64,000 bases of DNA from Utricularia gibba. Its lineage: Eukaryota > Streptophyta > Magnoliopsida > Lamiales > Lentibulariaceae. Every line of letters begins with the position of its first letter. Within the stretch, counting starts at the first letter, position 1. A program made the translations under genes and the position numbers. Below the pieces are notes generated by a model. That model ran no database searches, was not told the DNA's origin, and worked only from the letters and a program-made list of their open reading frames with translations. Location of the stretch: positions 5,146,001-5,210,000 of the forward strand of contig NEEC01000004.1 of NCBI GenBank assembly GCA_002189035.1. Direction: 5' to 3'. Shown piece by piece: positions 31,623 through 43,481 of this stretch.

Positions 31623-33293
31623 ATGGCTGCTGCATTTGCAGTTATAGTGGGAGCTGGAGGTGCGCTCTTGGTGTTCGGACTAACCACCCTTTTAGTATGG
31701 TTTTTCAGGTTCAGACACAGAAACCTCTCATCGGAAACAGGCTCTTCAGACCCATCTGCAGCAGTCGGTAAAGCTAATCACCTTTTTGTCAGTTTGTTTC
31801 CCATTGATATTGTTCTTGATATTTCTCTAGATTTTTAATGTTCAATTGTCGTAGTGGAGATGACCAGTGGCAGAGGTGATGGCCCTTACACAAGTTCACC
31901 TGTTACTATTTCTAGTTCACCAGAAGCGAGAAAATTCAGAATGCAGGAACTGGAGCAAGCAACAAGATACTTCCATGAGAGCAACCTTATAGGCCATGGA
32001 ACTTTTGGTCAAGTTTTTAAGGGGTTGCTCTCTGATGGAACCATTGTAGCCATCAAGAGACGTAGTGGACCACCTCAACCAGAATTCGGTAAAGAGGTAA
32101 GGAACCAGATCGTCATGTTATTAGCTACCCTTTTCTTAGTTACTCCAGTTTTGGACATATATGGACTAGTAAAATGGTTTACTGGGATGTAAGTTTGTCA
32201 TACATAAAAGCAACTGTCCCTCGCTCTCAGAGTGAGTTGCTGGTTCAGGTAGCTCGTCTGTCAAGAATCCGGCATCGCAATTTGGTTAAACTTATTGGTT
32301 ACTGTCAAGAAGGTGGATTCCTAATGCTTGTTTTCGAGTACATGCCCAATGGCAGCATCAGAAGTCATTTGCATGGTATAATGAATGTTTGGGTTGTGCT
32401 CAATTGTTTTCTTGCTGATGTTTCTTCTGTTCGCTTTGTTGAAAATGGAAAGATCCTATGGCAAAGCTTGACTTCAAGCAAAGGCTCTCCATTGCTGTCT
32501 GGTCTGCTAGAGGTAACACTCAAGTTCTCCTTGAAGGTGAGGAATGATGAAGGATTCTGGACTTTTGCTTTTTTTTTTCTGTAGCAGGTTTATGCCACTT
32601 GCATTCTCTGCTTCCTCCATTACCTCATGGGAACTTCCGGACAGCAAATGTCTTGGTAGATGAAACATTAGTTGCAAAAGTGTCGGATACAGGATTATCT
32701 TGGCTCATTGCTCTAGTCAGTGGTGTGCCAGATACATGTGCCTCAAGCTCCTTCAATGCCTTCAGGGACCCAGAGTAAGTAAGTGCATATGTGAAAGTGT
32801 GGCAAGATTACTTGTTAAATCCTTGATTCTTGAATGCAGGTTGGGCCCTCAAGACACGCCCCGGGAGGCAAACGATGTGTACAGCTTTGGTATGTTACTC
32901 CTCGAGCTCATTTCTGGAAAAGAGTTAACAGATGAAGATGCATTTCAATCAAATAGCAGCAGTTTTCATTGGGTACAACCATCAAAACCTCTCTCTCTGC
33001 TCTCTTCATGTTTTTAAACTACATATGATGTGTGAAAAAAACAGATGCAAGAACAGCTTCGAGCAAATGATTTAATAGACAGTCGCCTGGAGGGTAGCTT
33101 CACTGAAGAAGGAATGAAGAACATGATCAGGTTAATGCAGAAATGCACAAGGTTCCCAGGGACAGAGAGACCAAGGATGGGGAATGTAGTGATGGAGCTG
33201 GAACAGTTACTAGAGAATGAGATGAAACGAACAACGGTTATGGGAGAAGGCATTGCAAGCATCACTCTTGGTAGCCAGCTCTTCACAAACTAA
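31623..33293 (+). CDS. Membrane-anchored receptor-like protein with degenerate (pseudo)kinase domain (380 aa)
   Basis: Exons 31623-31767, 31855-32096, 32249-32375, 32453-32512, 32588-32774, 32840-32972 and 33045-33293; 1143 nt. N-terminal membrane span (AAAFAVIVGAGGALLVFGLT to about residue 30) with no real ectodomain, then SETGSSDPSA and a kinase fold. It keeps the glycine loop GHGTFGQVFKG, Lys in VAIKRR and IRHRNLVKLIGYC. The catalytic loop reads LPHGNFRTANVLVD (HGN in place of HRD or HKD), the metal site reads VSDTG (not DFG), and the activation segment ends DPE. The end (TTVMGEGIASITLGSQLF) matches a conserved plant family whose members usually have HKD. Likely a catalytically dead signalling scaffold at the membrane. 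Confidence 0.88.
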
Positions 33294-33956
33294 GGCTGTG
33301 TAAGGTTCCCCCTTCAATGAAATGAAAGACATATGTGTAGGCTTTGGGCTCATTTTCACTCTGTTTTTCCTATCCTACTGGGAACTGGAGGAAAGGAAAC
33401 CAAGAGTGGAATATTGAATACCAGTAATCCAGCATGTGTTCTATCAGATTGCTTCTTTTAAGAACCTCGCAGGTTAAAGTAAATGAACCTCATGGTTCTT
33501 CTCAGGAACTCAGTAGTAAAAGCAGTGTTTCCATTTGAGGTTCAGATTGTGATGTTTGAACGGATGATTTTTATATGATGGCAAGCTAAAAAGAAAAGTG
33601 TTCAATGATTCAAAAACGAGTGAACGAGGAACAGATACAATGTATTCAAATTAAATAAGGTGGAAAACGACAAGGAGAAGCCGTTGCATTAGATATTCTC
33701 TACAAACTAGAGCCTTTGAGGTTGCGGACAAAAGACCACCTTGTTCTCCTGCCACAAAGCTATGGTCTTTCGTCCCGGAACCAGCATGATTGCTGGGGAT
33801 ACCTCTTTAACAAGTTTAGAAAAATCGAAACCCAAAGATTTCATGGCCACCAAACAACAGTAGTAATGTAAATAGTTTGTCATACCGTGCAACAGAAACA
33901 AGAACACAGTCATTAATACACAGCAGCACAGTGAAGCAACATTCTAATCTCAGAGC
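33294..33956. other. Convergent 3' regions of pseudokinase and MYB genes
   Basis: No supported gene. The minus ORF at 33707-33913 has no recognisable product. Confidence 0.5.
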
Positions 33957-35063
33957 CTATGAGCTATAGCTGAAATCCAATCCCTTGAGATTATTTTCAT
34001 TCCCATTACTTGTCTTGGGTTCCTTGAAAACTTCCCAGCTATGCGGTACAGATGCTAAAAGGGAACTTGTATCTTCCAAGTTAAGTAAACTTTCAGGGGA
34101 GACAAGACAGCTTGCCAAATCCATGGAGTTTCCATTTACCAACTGTGGTAGAGGAGAAAAGCCAAGTTGAACCTCATTGAATGACACAAAATCTGTGTCC
34201 ACCATCGGGTTCCTGCAAAACAACTCTTCCTGACCAGTAAAGCTGTCAGAATTTTCCTTTGCTCGAATGGGCTGTAGCTGATCAACATGGGTGAAGTTCC
34301 CAAAATATCTGTCGCATTCTGGTGGCAAAAGGTAGGGCAGTTGAGTGTACTTCCAAACACATTCTTGACTCTGCTGCTGTTGTTGCCTCCTCTGCCTTCC
34401 GAGAAGCTTCTTCCGCAGCCTTGTATTCCAGTAGTTCTTTATATCATTATCTGTTCTTCCAGGTAACTGTGCAGCAATGATAGACCATCTGGGCAATCAA
34501 ACTAAATTAAATGAGCCAAGACTTGTGTACCCCTCTGTTATTCTTGCATATTAAAAAAAATGAAACTCAAATAAAATTCAAGCAACTCCCTGTCAGGCTG
34601 ACTGATTATCTTCTTGTGCAACTCATGTTTTACTCTGGCTTATATTTCTGAAAATCACGAACTTTAAAAAACATTTTAAAATCTGATGCATAGTGAAACT
34701 CGTACCTGCTTCCAATGGCGATGTAGAGGTTGCAGATCAAGTTATCCTCCTCTTCCGTAAAGTCACCATGCTTGATGTTTGGTCTGAGATAATTCAACCA
34801 TCTAAGCCTGCAACTCTTCCCACATCTCTTCAGACCTGATCATATCGTTTTGAAGCAGAACAGATCCATTTCTTAGAACTATCAACTAAGAGAAATATGT
34901 GAAAGAAAAACTGAAAACTTGTCTTACCAACTTTCTGAGGTAAAGCAATCCAGTTTCCTCCAGTTCCATGCTTCTCAATGTAACATTTGAGTTTATGATC
35001 CTCTTCAGGAGACCATGGACCTCTCTTCACATTACCTTTGTCACAGCAAGGAGCTCTCCCCAT
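33957..35063 (-). CDS. R2R3-MYB transcription factor, subgroup 14 (RAX/MYB36/68/84-like), 265 aa
   Basis: Exons 34928-35063, 34706-34835 and 33957-34488, the standard two-intron R2R3 layout. R2 starts [20 protein letters not shown] and carries the regularly spaced tryptophans. R3 contains [20 protein letters not shown] and [20 protein letters not shown]. The [20 protein letters not shown] and [13 protein letters not shown] features are typical of subgroup 14, whose members control axillary meristems (RAX) or endodermal barrier formation (MYB36). After the DNA-binding domain there is a Gln-rich patch (QRRQQQQQS) and an acidic/Ser C-terminus with [20 protein letters not shown]. Nuclear. Which subgroup member it is cannot be settled without a tree. 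Confidence 0.95.
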
Positions 35064-35568
35064 GGATCTTTACAGAACCTTGTTGCTGCTTATATTTTTT
35101 TTTCTCTCATTGAGTCATCATTATATGATCAAAAAGTGGCGTGGCAACAGATGGATTTATCTATTTGTATATTAAACTATGGAAAGAAGCACTTTGAAGG
35201 ACAGTACACGTCATGCGTAAACCAAGCCTTTTCTCATTGTCCTCTAACTCTAACTCCAGAATCTCACAGCTTACAATAATAACCCACCTTATCTTACTGT
35301 TTTTTCACATTTCAATCAAATGTGAACAGTGAAATCTACAACATTCCATCATGGTAACATATGGATATGGCAGAGGGGAACGGCTCAAGTGAATCATGGA
35401 AAAATAAAAATAAATGATCGACGGTACTCCATTTTCTTCAAGGGAAAAAACTTTGTAAATAGATTGTTCATAGGTTTCTATAAACAGCTGAAAGTACCAG
35501 TTATTTGGATGGTGTTCCTACATCATCCACCACAGTCAATATCCATAAAGTAGTAGTGAATGTTGATG
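35064..35568 (-). promoter_or_regulatory. MYB promoter region and 3' flank of MO25
   Basis: No supported gene. 35064-35290 is the probable MYB leader and promoter, without a clear TATA box. The rest is 3' flank of the MO25-like gene. Confidence 0.4.
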
Positions 35569-37427
35569 TTACATGGGCTTGAACAGTTCCCCAGAACTGG
35601 AGCAAGACGAACTTGCAGATGGCTCAAGCTCCAAGATTTCTTTTACTACCTGAGCTTTGTCTGCCTGGAAATTTTCATCTTCTGCATTGGATTCAAGGAA
35701 GACTCTCATGTTTACATACAAGAATGATCAAGAACGAAGATACGAATTAGTCAGCAACATCACACACCTCTGTCAGTGTTGAAACCATTCAAAAACCACA
35801 CTAATTTGCTTCTATTGGCGCAAAGAATGTTGATGATGTCTTGTGGTTTGTTCTGATTTGCCACAAAAAGCTGTAACAAGAAAAAATTAGATATGAGATA
35901 TGCTTACTTACAACTACCATCCAGACTGTGAGTGGATTTCTTGCGAGGCAAACAAAAACCTTGAATACATGGAATGCATCAAGCTGGATGCTCTTATGTG
36001 ATTCCTGCACCAGACAGAGAGCATGGTATTGTAACCGGTGACCAGGTGTTCATATTGAATCTTAACTTGGCTTACCCTGAGAAGATTCATAAGAACTTTT
36101 ATATTGTGTCTTGAACTGACATAATTTATCATCACAGCAGCATTGGTTCGATCGAGTAAAATCTCTCCAAGAAGCTTCGTAGCATGTCTTCTCGTCATGT
36201 AGTTGGAGGATTCCAGCAGTTTTGAGTTGAATTCAGCAAAGAACTATGAATCAAAGCAAACAACAGAGTGAAAAACAAGAGAAAAAAAATTCCTTCAACA
36301 TTATGAAACACAAGCACTGACCCAGTCTTGGTTTTCTACCAAAAATCCTGCCACTGTGGACTTGTGTCTTGTCATAAGCTCCTAACACATTTGCATGGCA
36401 AGATTGAGGAAACCATGATTTTGAAAAAGGCTTGGAATCTAAAGGTAAACCTTGAAGGTAATAGCTGCATCTGATGCAACATCGAAATTCGGAAGTTGAA
36501 TGTAGTCAAAAAACTTCTTCACGAGCTCAGACTTCAATACATAACTATTGAGAAGAACCACACATCAGTAGGTACAGATGAGTATAGCATATACATCAAC
36601 ACATGCTGTTCTTATGCATATCTTCCTCTTACCTTGCAACAACCTGGTGCCTGATGGATTCCCTTAACATTCCACCTAAATGCAAAGCAAGAACAGGGTG
36701 CTCATAACTGCATGGAGAACATAACAAATCAGTCATCTAGCTATTCCATCAGCAACTAAAAGAATACTTCACATTTGAAGCTCACCCAATAACCAACTGA
36801 TCAATGAGATCAAGATTGGATTCAAGGTACTCTGAAGCAATCAATCGTGAATCAACAGGTTGCCGTTGCAAATTAGCCACAACTTGGGTAGCATCTTTGC
36901 GAGCCTACTCAGCAGAATAAGTAATACAGATAGGACCAATGACTAAAAATAACTTCAGCCAATTGATGCTTACTTCTAAGTTCAATTTGGGGAGGCAGAG
37001 AATGAGGAGGCGCATGGTGTCATACTTGAAGAACTCTTGAGTGATCTGAGCGCATGAATCTACAAGTGGCTCTGATTCATTGATGCCGTAAAGAATGCAC
37101 TTCAGTTCCCTTAAATCATTGTCTAATTGCTCCAACTGAAATCCCAAAAGGTATTTCTGTTATCAGAATTCCATATTACAATGTAAATGTTAATCAGCCA
37201 AACATATCCCATAAATCATCATCATTTTGCAAGAAAATGTGATGGTGATGAGAGCAGTATTACGCCATAAGCCTAACAGAAAATGCCTTGTAAAAAGTGA
37301 GAACCTTTTCAGAAGACTTGTGATTTCCATCTTGAGGCCTGGAATTGATGTACAAGAGCAAGTCCCTGGTCTCACGGACGACGTCAGCAGGGGGACGAGG
37401 CTTGTTGGATTTGAAGAGACTTTTCAT
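35569..37427 (-). CDS. MO25-like scaffold protein (CAB39/Hym1 family), 353 aa
   Basis: Ten exons: 37305-37427, 36974-37135, 36786-36904, 36633-36707, 36451-36544, 36322-36381, 36076-36243, 35960-36004, 35768-35870, 35569-35681; 1062 nt. Opens [20 protein letters not shown]. Armadillo-like helical repeats carry family motifs: [73 protein letters not shown] and [22 protein letters not shown]25 activates and positions STE20/GCK-type kinases upstream of NDR kinases in polarity and cytokinesis. The C-terminal tail is Ser/Glu-rich ([18 protein letters not shown]). The same frame stays open upstream to an ATG at 37532, which would add 35 residues. I chose 37427 because the family normally begins at MKSLFK. 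Confidence 0.94.
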
Positions 37428-38213
37428 AGAATTTGTCCGCAATACTTTGGGCACAAGCTTTTTCAGCATGGAAGACGATTTTGATTTAACCAACCCATTA
37501 TCTTCTTGCTCCATCTTCACCAGGACTGGCATCTTGTTTTCTGAAGAACACCCGGGGGATCGAGATCCCACCGGAGTATCCAATGGATTAGCACTCCGAC
37601 GGTTGATGCTTCTTTTTGTTCTTTTCTCGTGTGTCGAGAACAGGGGAGCCGTGGAGATGGGAATGGAAAATTTTTGTCATGAAAACGGGAGGTAGGCAAT
37701 GTGAGAAGCAAGAACTCCATATAGTATTCCGCCATTGACGGGGTAACAAGGAGTTGCAGAGATTGGGATCACTCTTTTTTCGGTACCCTATTGACCTGCG
37801 GTTTCCGCCATTGACGGAGAACAAGTCTCAAATGGATTAAAGCTTTTGTAGCATATCAAAATTCCACATTGAAAACTATGGAATGCCATAGCCTCAACAG
37901 CGGAGAAAACCTTATCTCACATCGAACCTAGTAACCCAACTATCATCTTCAACCACATAACTCCTCAGCCCACGCTGAAAGTACGGCATTTGAACAACAA
38001 CTTGTGGGAGTCATTGAAATGGAGAGAGAATTCGGTCGGGGAATCGACCTGCTCAAGCTAGTAATTTTCGTCGTTCACCTGCTTATCGGAGACGGCTGGT
38101 TCAGTCGCCGTCGAAGAATGCATCGGTGTGTTGAATATTTCCGGTATAAGGTGCTGATCAGACGGCTGATTATACAAAATCATTCTCCAATCGGCGTATG
38201 GATTTACCCCACT
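37428..38213 (-). promoter_or_regulatory. MO25 leader and promoter; convergent flank of the small minus-strand gene
   Basis: Contains a 15-bp direct repeat (TTCCGCCATTGACGG) at 37727-37741 and 37803-37817, 76 bp apart, in the probable leader/core promoter. The minus ORF at 37588-37824 spans both copies. No other gene supported; the plus ORF at 38004-38309 looks like a shadow. Confidence 0.4.
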
Positions 38214-38500
38214 TCAAGCCGCGCCATCTCTCCGGAAAGTAGCGTCCATGATCTGTTCCGCGTTGTACCGGGAGGAATCGAAGTTTTTGGCAGCGCGAAC
38301 TCCTCGTAAGTCGATATCAGCGACGTCGTCTGCCTCAGCTGCTTCCTCTGGAGTGCCTGAAATTGAAATTCAGTACTTATTCAATGCAGAATCAAAGGGG
38401 TTTCTCTTTTGATGGGATGCAAGATTCTGACTGAAAGTTCCGAGATAAAGATCTTTGTTACCAGCAAACTTTCGGATTTCAGCTTGCCACCGCCTTCCAT
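38214..38500 (-). CDS. Tentative small acidic protein, two exons (about 56 aa)
   Basis: Exon 1 38462-38500 (ATG 38500 in AAAATGG context, MEGGGKLKSESLL, donor gtaaca) and exon 2 38214-38345. The second exon frame, from EEAAEADDVADIDLRGVRAA through KNFDSSRYNAEQIMDATF to a TGA, has a strong RNY codon bias and acidic/helical character, so it looks coding. Joining the exons in frame requires the acceptor ...ccagag rather than the better ...tttcag eight bases earlier. The first exon may therefore be wrong. I do not recognise the family. Confidence 0.4.
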
Positions 38501-39889
38501 TTTGACGATATCTTCAGGTAACTGTGATTTCAGCAACAAATATCAGACCTTGTGGCGCCTCTGTAGATTGAAGCTCCCCTTGAGAACCCTCTGCCTTTCC
38601 TGCAAATTTCGCCTGTCATTCAAATGGGAGTTACAAGGTTGAAAGATAATATAACTTCAGCCTTCTTTTTAAGCTTCAAAGATAAAAGACGAATCTTTAC
38701 AGGTAACTAAAGCAAGGTGAAATCTGCATCAAACCTGGTGGCAGTGCTGTCTTCACTGCACACACTGTGCCATCAGATTTGAGAATCAAACAAGGGTACG
38801 AGCATCATCAGCTCCACAGCAAGTTTCAGGAAAAAGGGCAACCAGAGAAGCTACAGAGCTTGAAAAATGGTGAGAACTCCATGTTAGAAGCAGAAAAGGA
38901 GAAGCCTGACAAGTTGTTACTCCTGGAATAAAGCTCTTGTTCTCCATTACCGAACCAGAAGGCAAATTGCCCCCATCAAAGTTCCAAGGATATCAATAGA
39001 ACTAACAACAGGGCAGCTTCGGAGATGGTGATCAAATCAAGCCCATCTTTTCTTCCTTGAAATCGGAAAGCTTACCTTGTTCATGTTGCAGACACAATGA
39101 CATCAAATTTCAAACAAAATCCAGACCACAGAAAACTCCTCAAACTTCTTACTTTTCCACAGTTTAAATATGGTCTATTTAATTATAAAAAATTACATTG
39201 AGTTAGTTCAATTTTAGTATATTTTTTATTTTAAATATAAATTTTAAAAAAAATTAAATTTACGATTAAATCGTTTTAAACCATTAATTATTCATAATAA
39301 AAATCATATTAAAATTGATAGAATTGTGATTGAATTAAAATTGAATCAATTTTCATCGTACATGGTTTTCACAAACGGTTTCTCTTTTGTTTAAGGTTTT
39401 AAAATTCATTTATATTTTTTTGTATTTTACATTTTTGTAAATAATGCGACGCGAACTTTTCTTTATATAGAAAGAAAGGTCAAATAAAGGCGAATACGAT
39501 GACGCGGGCCGTGTCGCAACCCGCAGTCGCGACTCGTGCGGTATTTGATTTATTTAATTTAATAATTCTTGCATTTTGTTTTTTTTTTTTGTGTAAAACC
39601 ATATGAAGGCAAGGTGACACGAAAAAACGTCGACACGTGACACACCTTTGCCTACCTCGTTTGCCTTCTAATCCTTCTCCTCCGACGTCCCGCTGCGTCT
39701 TGTCATGGAGGTGCCGACGATAACACCCCCCGGACGGCACCTCTCCGGCTGCCGATCGCGCGGCGGAGCTGCGGGGGGTCAGGAGGCCCGGGGAGATCGG
39801 ATTGGCGAAGAACAACAAGGAGCTGGTTGCGCGGCGGATGCCTCACGGCGGCGTGAGATGCTGCTTGGATGGTTGTACCTTGACGGCGG
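38501..39889. other. Intergenic region
   Basis: 38501-39150 is leader-like and may belong to the small minus-strand gene. 39150-39480 is AT-rich. 39480-39889 is GC-rich with overlapping ORFs on both strands but no family match; it immediately precedes the NAGS fragment. Confidence 0.4.
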
Positions 39890-39996
39890 CGATGAGGGCG
39901 GCGCAGCCCTATCATATGATGCATCGCGGTAGTACGTTTGTGGTAGTTTTGTCCAGTGAAATCATCGACACACCCCACCTGTCCTCCATCCTCGAG
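39890..39996 (+). pseudogene. Truncated duplicate of NAGS exon 1
   Basis: [20 protein letters not shown] then EIIDTPHLSSILE aligns with [20 protein letters not shown] then [12 protein letters not shown] at the end of the true NAGS first exon. The match stops exactly at a splice donor (CTCGAG|GTAATT). No downstream NAGS exon follows before the intact gene starts at 40504. It looks like a partial tandem duplication or a decayed first gene copy. Confidence 0.65.
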
Positions 39997-40503
39997 GTAA
40001 TTTCCGCCATTTCTTTATTTATTTACATATTTGAAATACTTTAATTTTACTCATTAACAATTTTGCATTAAAAAAGGTAATTAAAATGGATTGAAATAAA
40101 TATGTTGCGTGTTTTATAAATAAAGAATTTTCATTTTATTCCATTTTTGGGATAATATAATTTAATAAGAAAATCCCAAGTCATCAAATAGATATTCCCT
40201 GTCCATTCGTTGTTTTTACAAGAAACGTCCCAGGGACATTTTGGGAAACTATTGATGCGGTGTGCATTTGTAATTAAGTAAAAAGTAGGGGCCTAAAGGC
40301 AATATTCGAAATTATAGTTCAAAAATATCGGGCGGTGCAACACATGTCGGATACTGTGGCCTGCGACAAATGTTGACCAGGAAACAACTTCCCGGTCCAA
40401 AATATACGCGCCTCCTTCCACCGGTCTGCCGCCGGGGCGGATACCTGAATTGGGGTATATATAGCTTTCATCAGGAAGCCGCCTTTTCTCGGGTGCGGAA
40501 CCA
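39997..40503 (+). promoter_or_regulatory. NAGS promoter and leader
   Basis: AT-rich to about 40320, then GC-richer up to the ATG. TATATATA-like sequence sits near 40455 (GGTATATATAGC), about 45 bp before the start. No ORF supported. Confidence 0.45.
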
Positions 40504-43481
40504 ATGGCCGCGGTTTTCTCTTACTTTTTTGCACCAACCCACAACAATCTCTACCATAACCCACTATTATTTTCTACTGCCTGTACTGGGAGATCGAGTT
40601 TTGGAAAATTGGGTTTAAAAGGGGGGAGGAAGTGTGTGAAAATTTTCTGTGCTTTGAATGGCAATGGCTCCCGGAAGGAAGTTCGTGTTTTGGGTGACGG
40701 AGGAGGGCGAGTTGAGGAGAGAATTGTTGATAAATATGAGATGTTCGTCGATTTCTTCCGTGAGGCGTGTCCTTATTTCATGGCGCACAGGGGAAGTACC
40801 TTCGTGGTTTTAATATCAGGAGATATTGCTGACAGCCCGCATTTGGAAAATATTCTCATGGCAAGACTTACATTTGGATTTCACTATAGTATAGGCCGAT
40901 TTGAGTGCTTTCGTTGGACACTAGATGGTGGACGCATGATTTCATTTTTAGGATTTTTGGTGCATTATGGAAGTTGATAATTTATTTTTCTGTCGTCTCG
41001 CAGGATATTTCCCTTCTTCATGGACATGGAATCAGGTTTGTCATCGTCCCTGGGACTCACGCGCAAATCGATAGAGCTTTGGCTGAAAAAGGTGAGATTA
41101 ATGGCTTGCTGTTTGATTGATTGTCTCTGGAAAAATGTGCACTCTTGGTTGGATTAAAGCTTCACTACATGATTCATGCGGAATCATTTTTGTATTTGAC
41201 CACGATTTGCATGCAAACATCTATGGCACAGCCGCATTTGTTAATGCATATGTCTTCTAGCATGCATCATATCCGTATCACCTTGTTTGTTCATTCGGCT
41301 TGTATCCTGAATGAACAGGTTGTGAACCGAAGTATGCAGGGAGCTACAGAATTACAGATGCTGAATCTCATAAAGCTGCAGTTGCTGCTGCTGGGTTGAA
41401 TCACTTCATTATCCAGTCCAAGCTTTCTCCTGGGCCTTCTCTAAATGGAACTCGTCGACATGGGAACAATGACCGATGGCATAATGGTGTCAGTGTTGCC
41501 AGCGGAAACTTTCTGGGTGCTAAGGTTGAAAGGCCCCTGCTTTGGTGTATATGCTTACTAACTATGTTTTCTCGTCATTCTAAATCAGATTCTGATCCTC
41601 ATTTTCAGAGAAGAGGGGTAGTGAACGGTGTTGATTATGGATCTACGGGTGAAGTTAAGAAAATAGATGTTCAGCGAATTCGAGAGAACCTTGATCAAGA
41701 TTGCATTGTTCTGCTAAGCAATCTGGGGTACTCAAGTTCCGGAGAATTATTGAATTGCAAGTATGGTATATGACTTTTCATACGTATTTTTGTTGCCACA
41801 TGGAGGGTGGATGTTTACATGGTTATGTCTTTGATCACTCAGATAGTTTGAGGGGGGCGTTTCGTGTAATTAACCTTTTTTTCTTTTGTGGACTCGTCTC
41901 TGATCTTTTCATGCTTCATGACACACTTCCCCTTGCTTGAGTTTATGAATGACGTTTTTCTGTTTCTTGATTTTACAGCACTTACGAAGTTGCTACAGCA
42001 TGTGCCATGGCTCTTGGTGCAGAAAAGCTCATATGCATAATTGATGGGCCAATTCTTGACGAAGATGGCAGGCTTATTCGGTTTTTAACTCTCCAGGATG
42101 CGGACAAACTAATTCGCACAAGAGCCAAGCAAAGCACAGCTGCTGCTAAATATGTGAAAGCTGTTGCTACAGAAGATCTTCCTCATCATGTTTGTGATGA
42201 ATCAAATGGATCAGTCCCATATGCAAAAGAAAATCCTTATACTTGGGCTCCAAGATTTCACAACGGTGTTGGATTTGACAATGGGAATGGATTATGGACA
42301 AGCAAACAAGGATTCGCCATTGGTGGTCAAGAGAGGCTCAGCCGATTAAACGGATACATCTCTGAACTTGCTGCTGCAACGTTCGTCTGCAAGGTTAGCC
42401 TCCACGCATATTGTTTTTACACGTCCTTTTCCATGCAATGGCATGTTGGCCATCTTCTCATCTTCCAGGATGGATCAGTTTTGCTTCTCTGATGCATATT
42501 CTCATTTTTTACTTCCCAAAGTTCTTTACTTATTTGAAAGTATCCCCATGTTCTTATCTTCCTCCAGAGTGGTGTTCAAAGAGTGCATCTGCTGGATGGC
42601 AGCATCAGCGGAGTTCTATTCAAGGAACTCTTTCAGCGAGACGGCGTCGGTACCATGGTGGCAAGGTACGTCTCCTGCTTACCGCCGATCATCCCCAACA
42701 AGCATATCGAAGTTGCAGACATGATGATCTTTACCATCTGTTTCTCAGTGATCTTTACGAAGGCATGCGAATGGCAAGGACCTCCGATGTCGAAGCCATC
42801 AAACAGCTTTTACTACCATTGGAGGAAGCTGGCACACTGATAAGAAGGACTCATGAAGAGGTTTCTTCAGGACACCTGTTAATTGTTTATCTTACAGTTT
42901 CTTGCAAGCGACCACCAATTCTATCCCTGTTTTTGCTGCAGCTCCTTCAAGCCTCAGATTCGTTCATGGTGATGGAGCGAGAAGGCCACGTTATAGCCTG
43001 TGCAGCTCTCTTCCCCTTCTTCTCTGCCAAGTGCGGAGAAGTGGCTGCCATCGCCGTGTCTCCCGAGTGTCGCGGGCAGGGACAGGGAGATAAGTTACTC
43101 GGTATGATACAACACCCCATCATCTGTTTCCTCGGAAAAATGCTTTGGGATCCACCGGCTGACTCTGCCGTTGCCCACTTACAGAATACGTGGAGAAGAA
43201 GGCTTCATCCCTCGGTCTAGAAACGCTGTTCCTTCTAACCACTCGCACCGCCGACTGGTAAGTTTCCGGCATGAGTTTTGGTGCAAGTTTGTGGCGTAAG
43301 CAGCTGATACCATCTTCATATTTTCAGGTTCGTGAGGCGCGGCTTCTCGGAATGTTCCATCGAATCCATACCCGAAGAAAGGCGGAAAAAGATAGACATT
43401 TCCAGGAGATCGAAGTACTATACAAAGAGGCTCTTACCAGACAAGAGCGGAATCCGGCTGGGCTCCGCCGAGGACTACTGA
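40504..43481 (+). CDS. NAGS: N-acetylglutamate synthase, plastid (604 aa)
   Basis: Ten exons: 40504-40860, 41004-41091, 41319-41524, 41609-41760, 41979-42393, 42568-42665, 42749-42860, 42942-43101, 43185-43257, 43328-43481; 1815 nt. It acetylates glutamate with acetyl-CoA, the first step of arginine synthesis. The N-terminus ([15 protein letters not shown]...) is transit-peptide-like. The amino-acid-kinase domain runs from [20 protein letters not shown] through [20 protein letters not shown] and [20 protein letters not shown]. The C-terminal GNAT domain has [20 protein letters not shown], the acetyl-CoA loop [16 protein letters not shown] and [16 protein letters not shown]. Intron 1 has a GC donor (CTCATG|GCAAGA). 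A broken copy of exon 1 lies 500 bp upstream. Confidence 0.96.
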
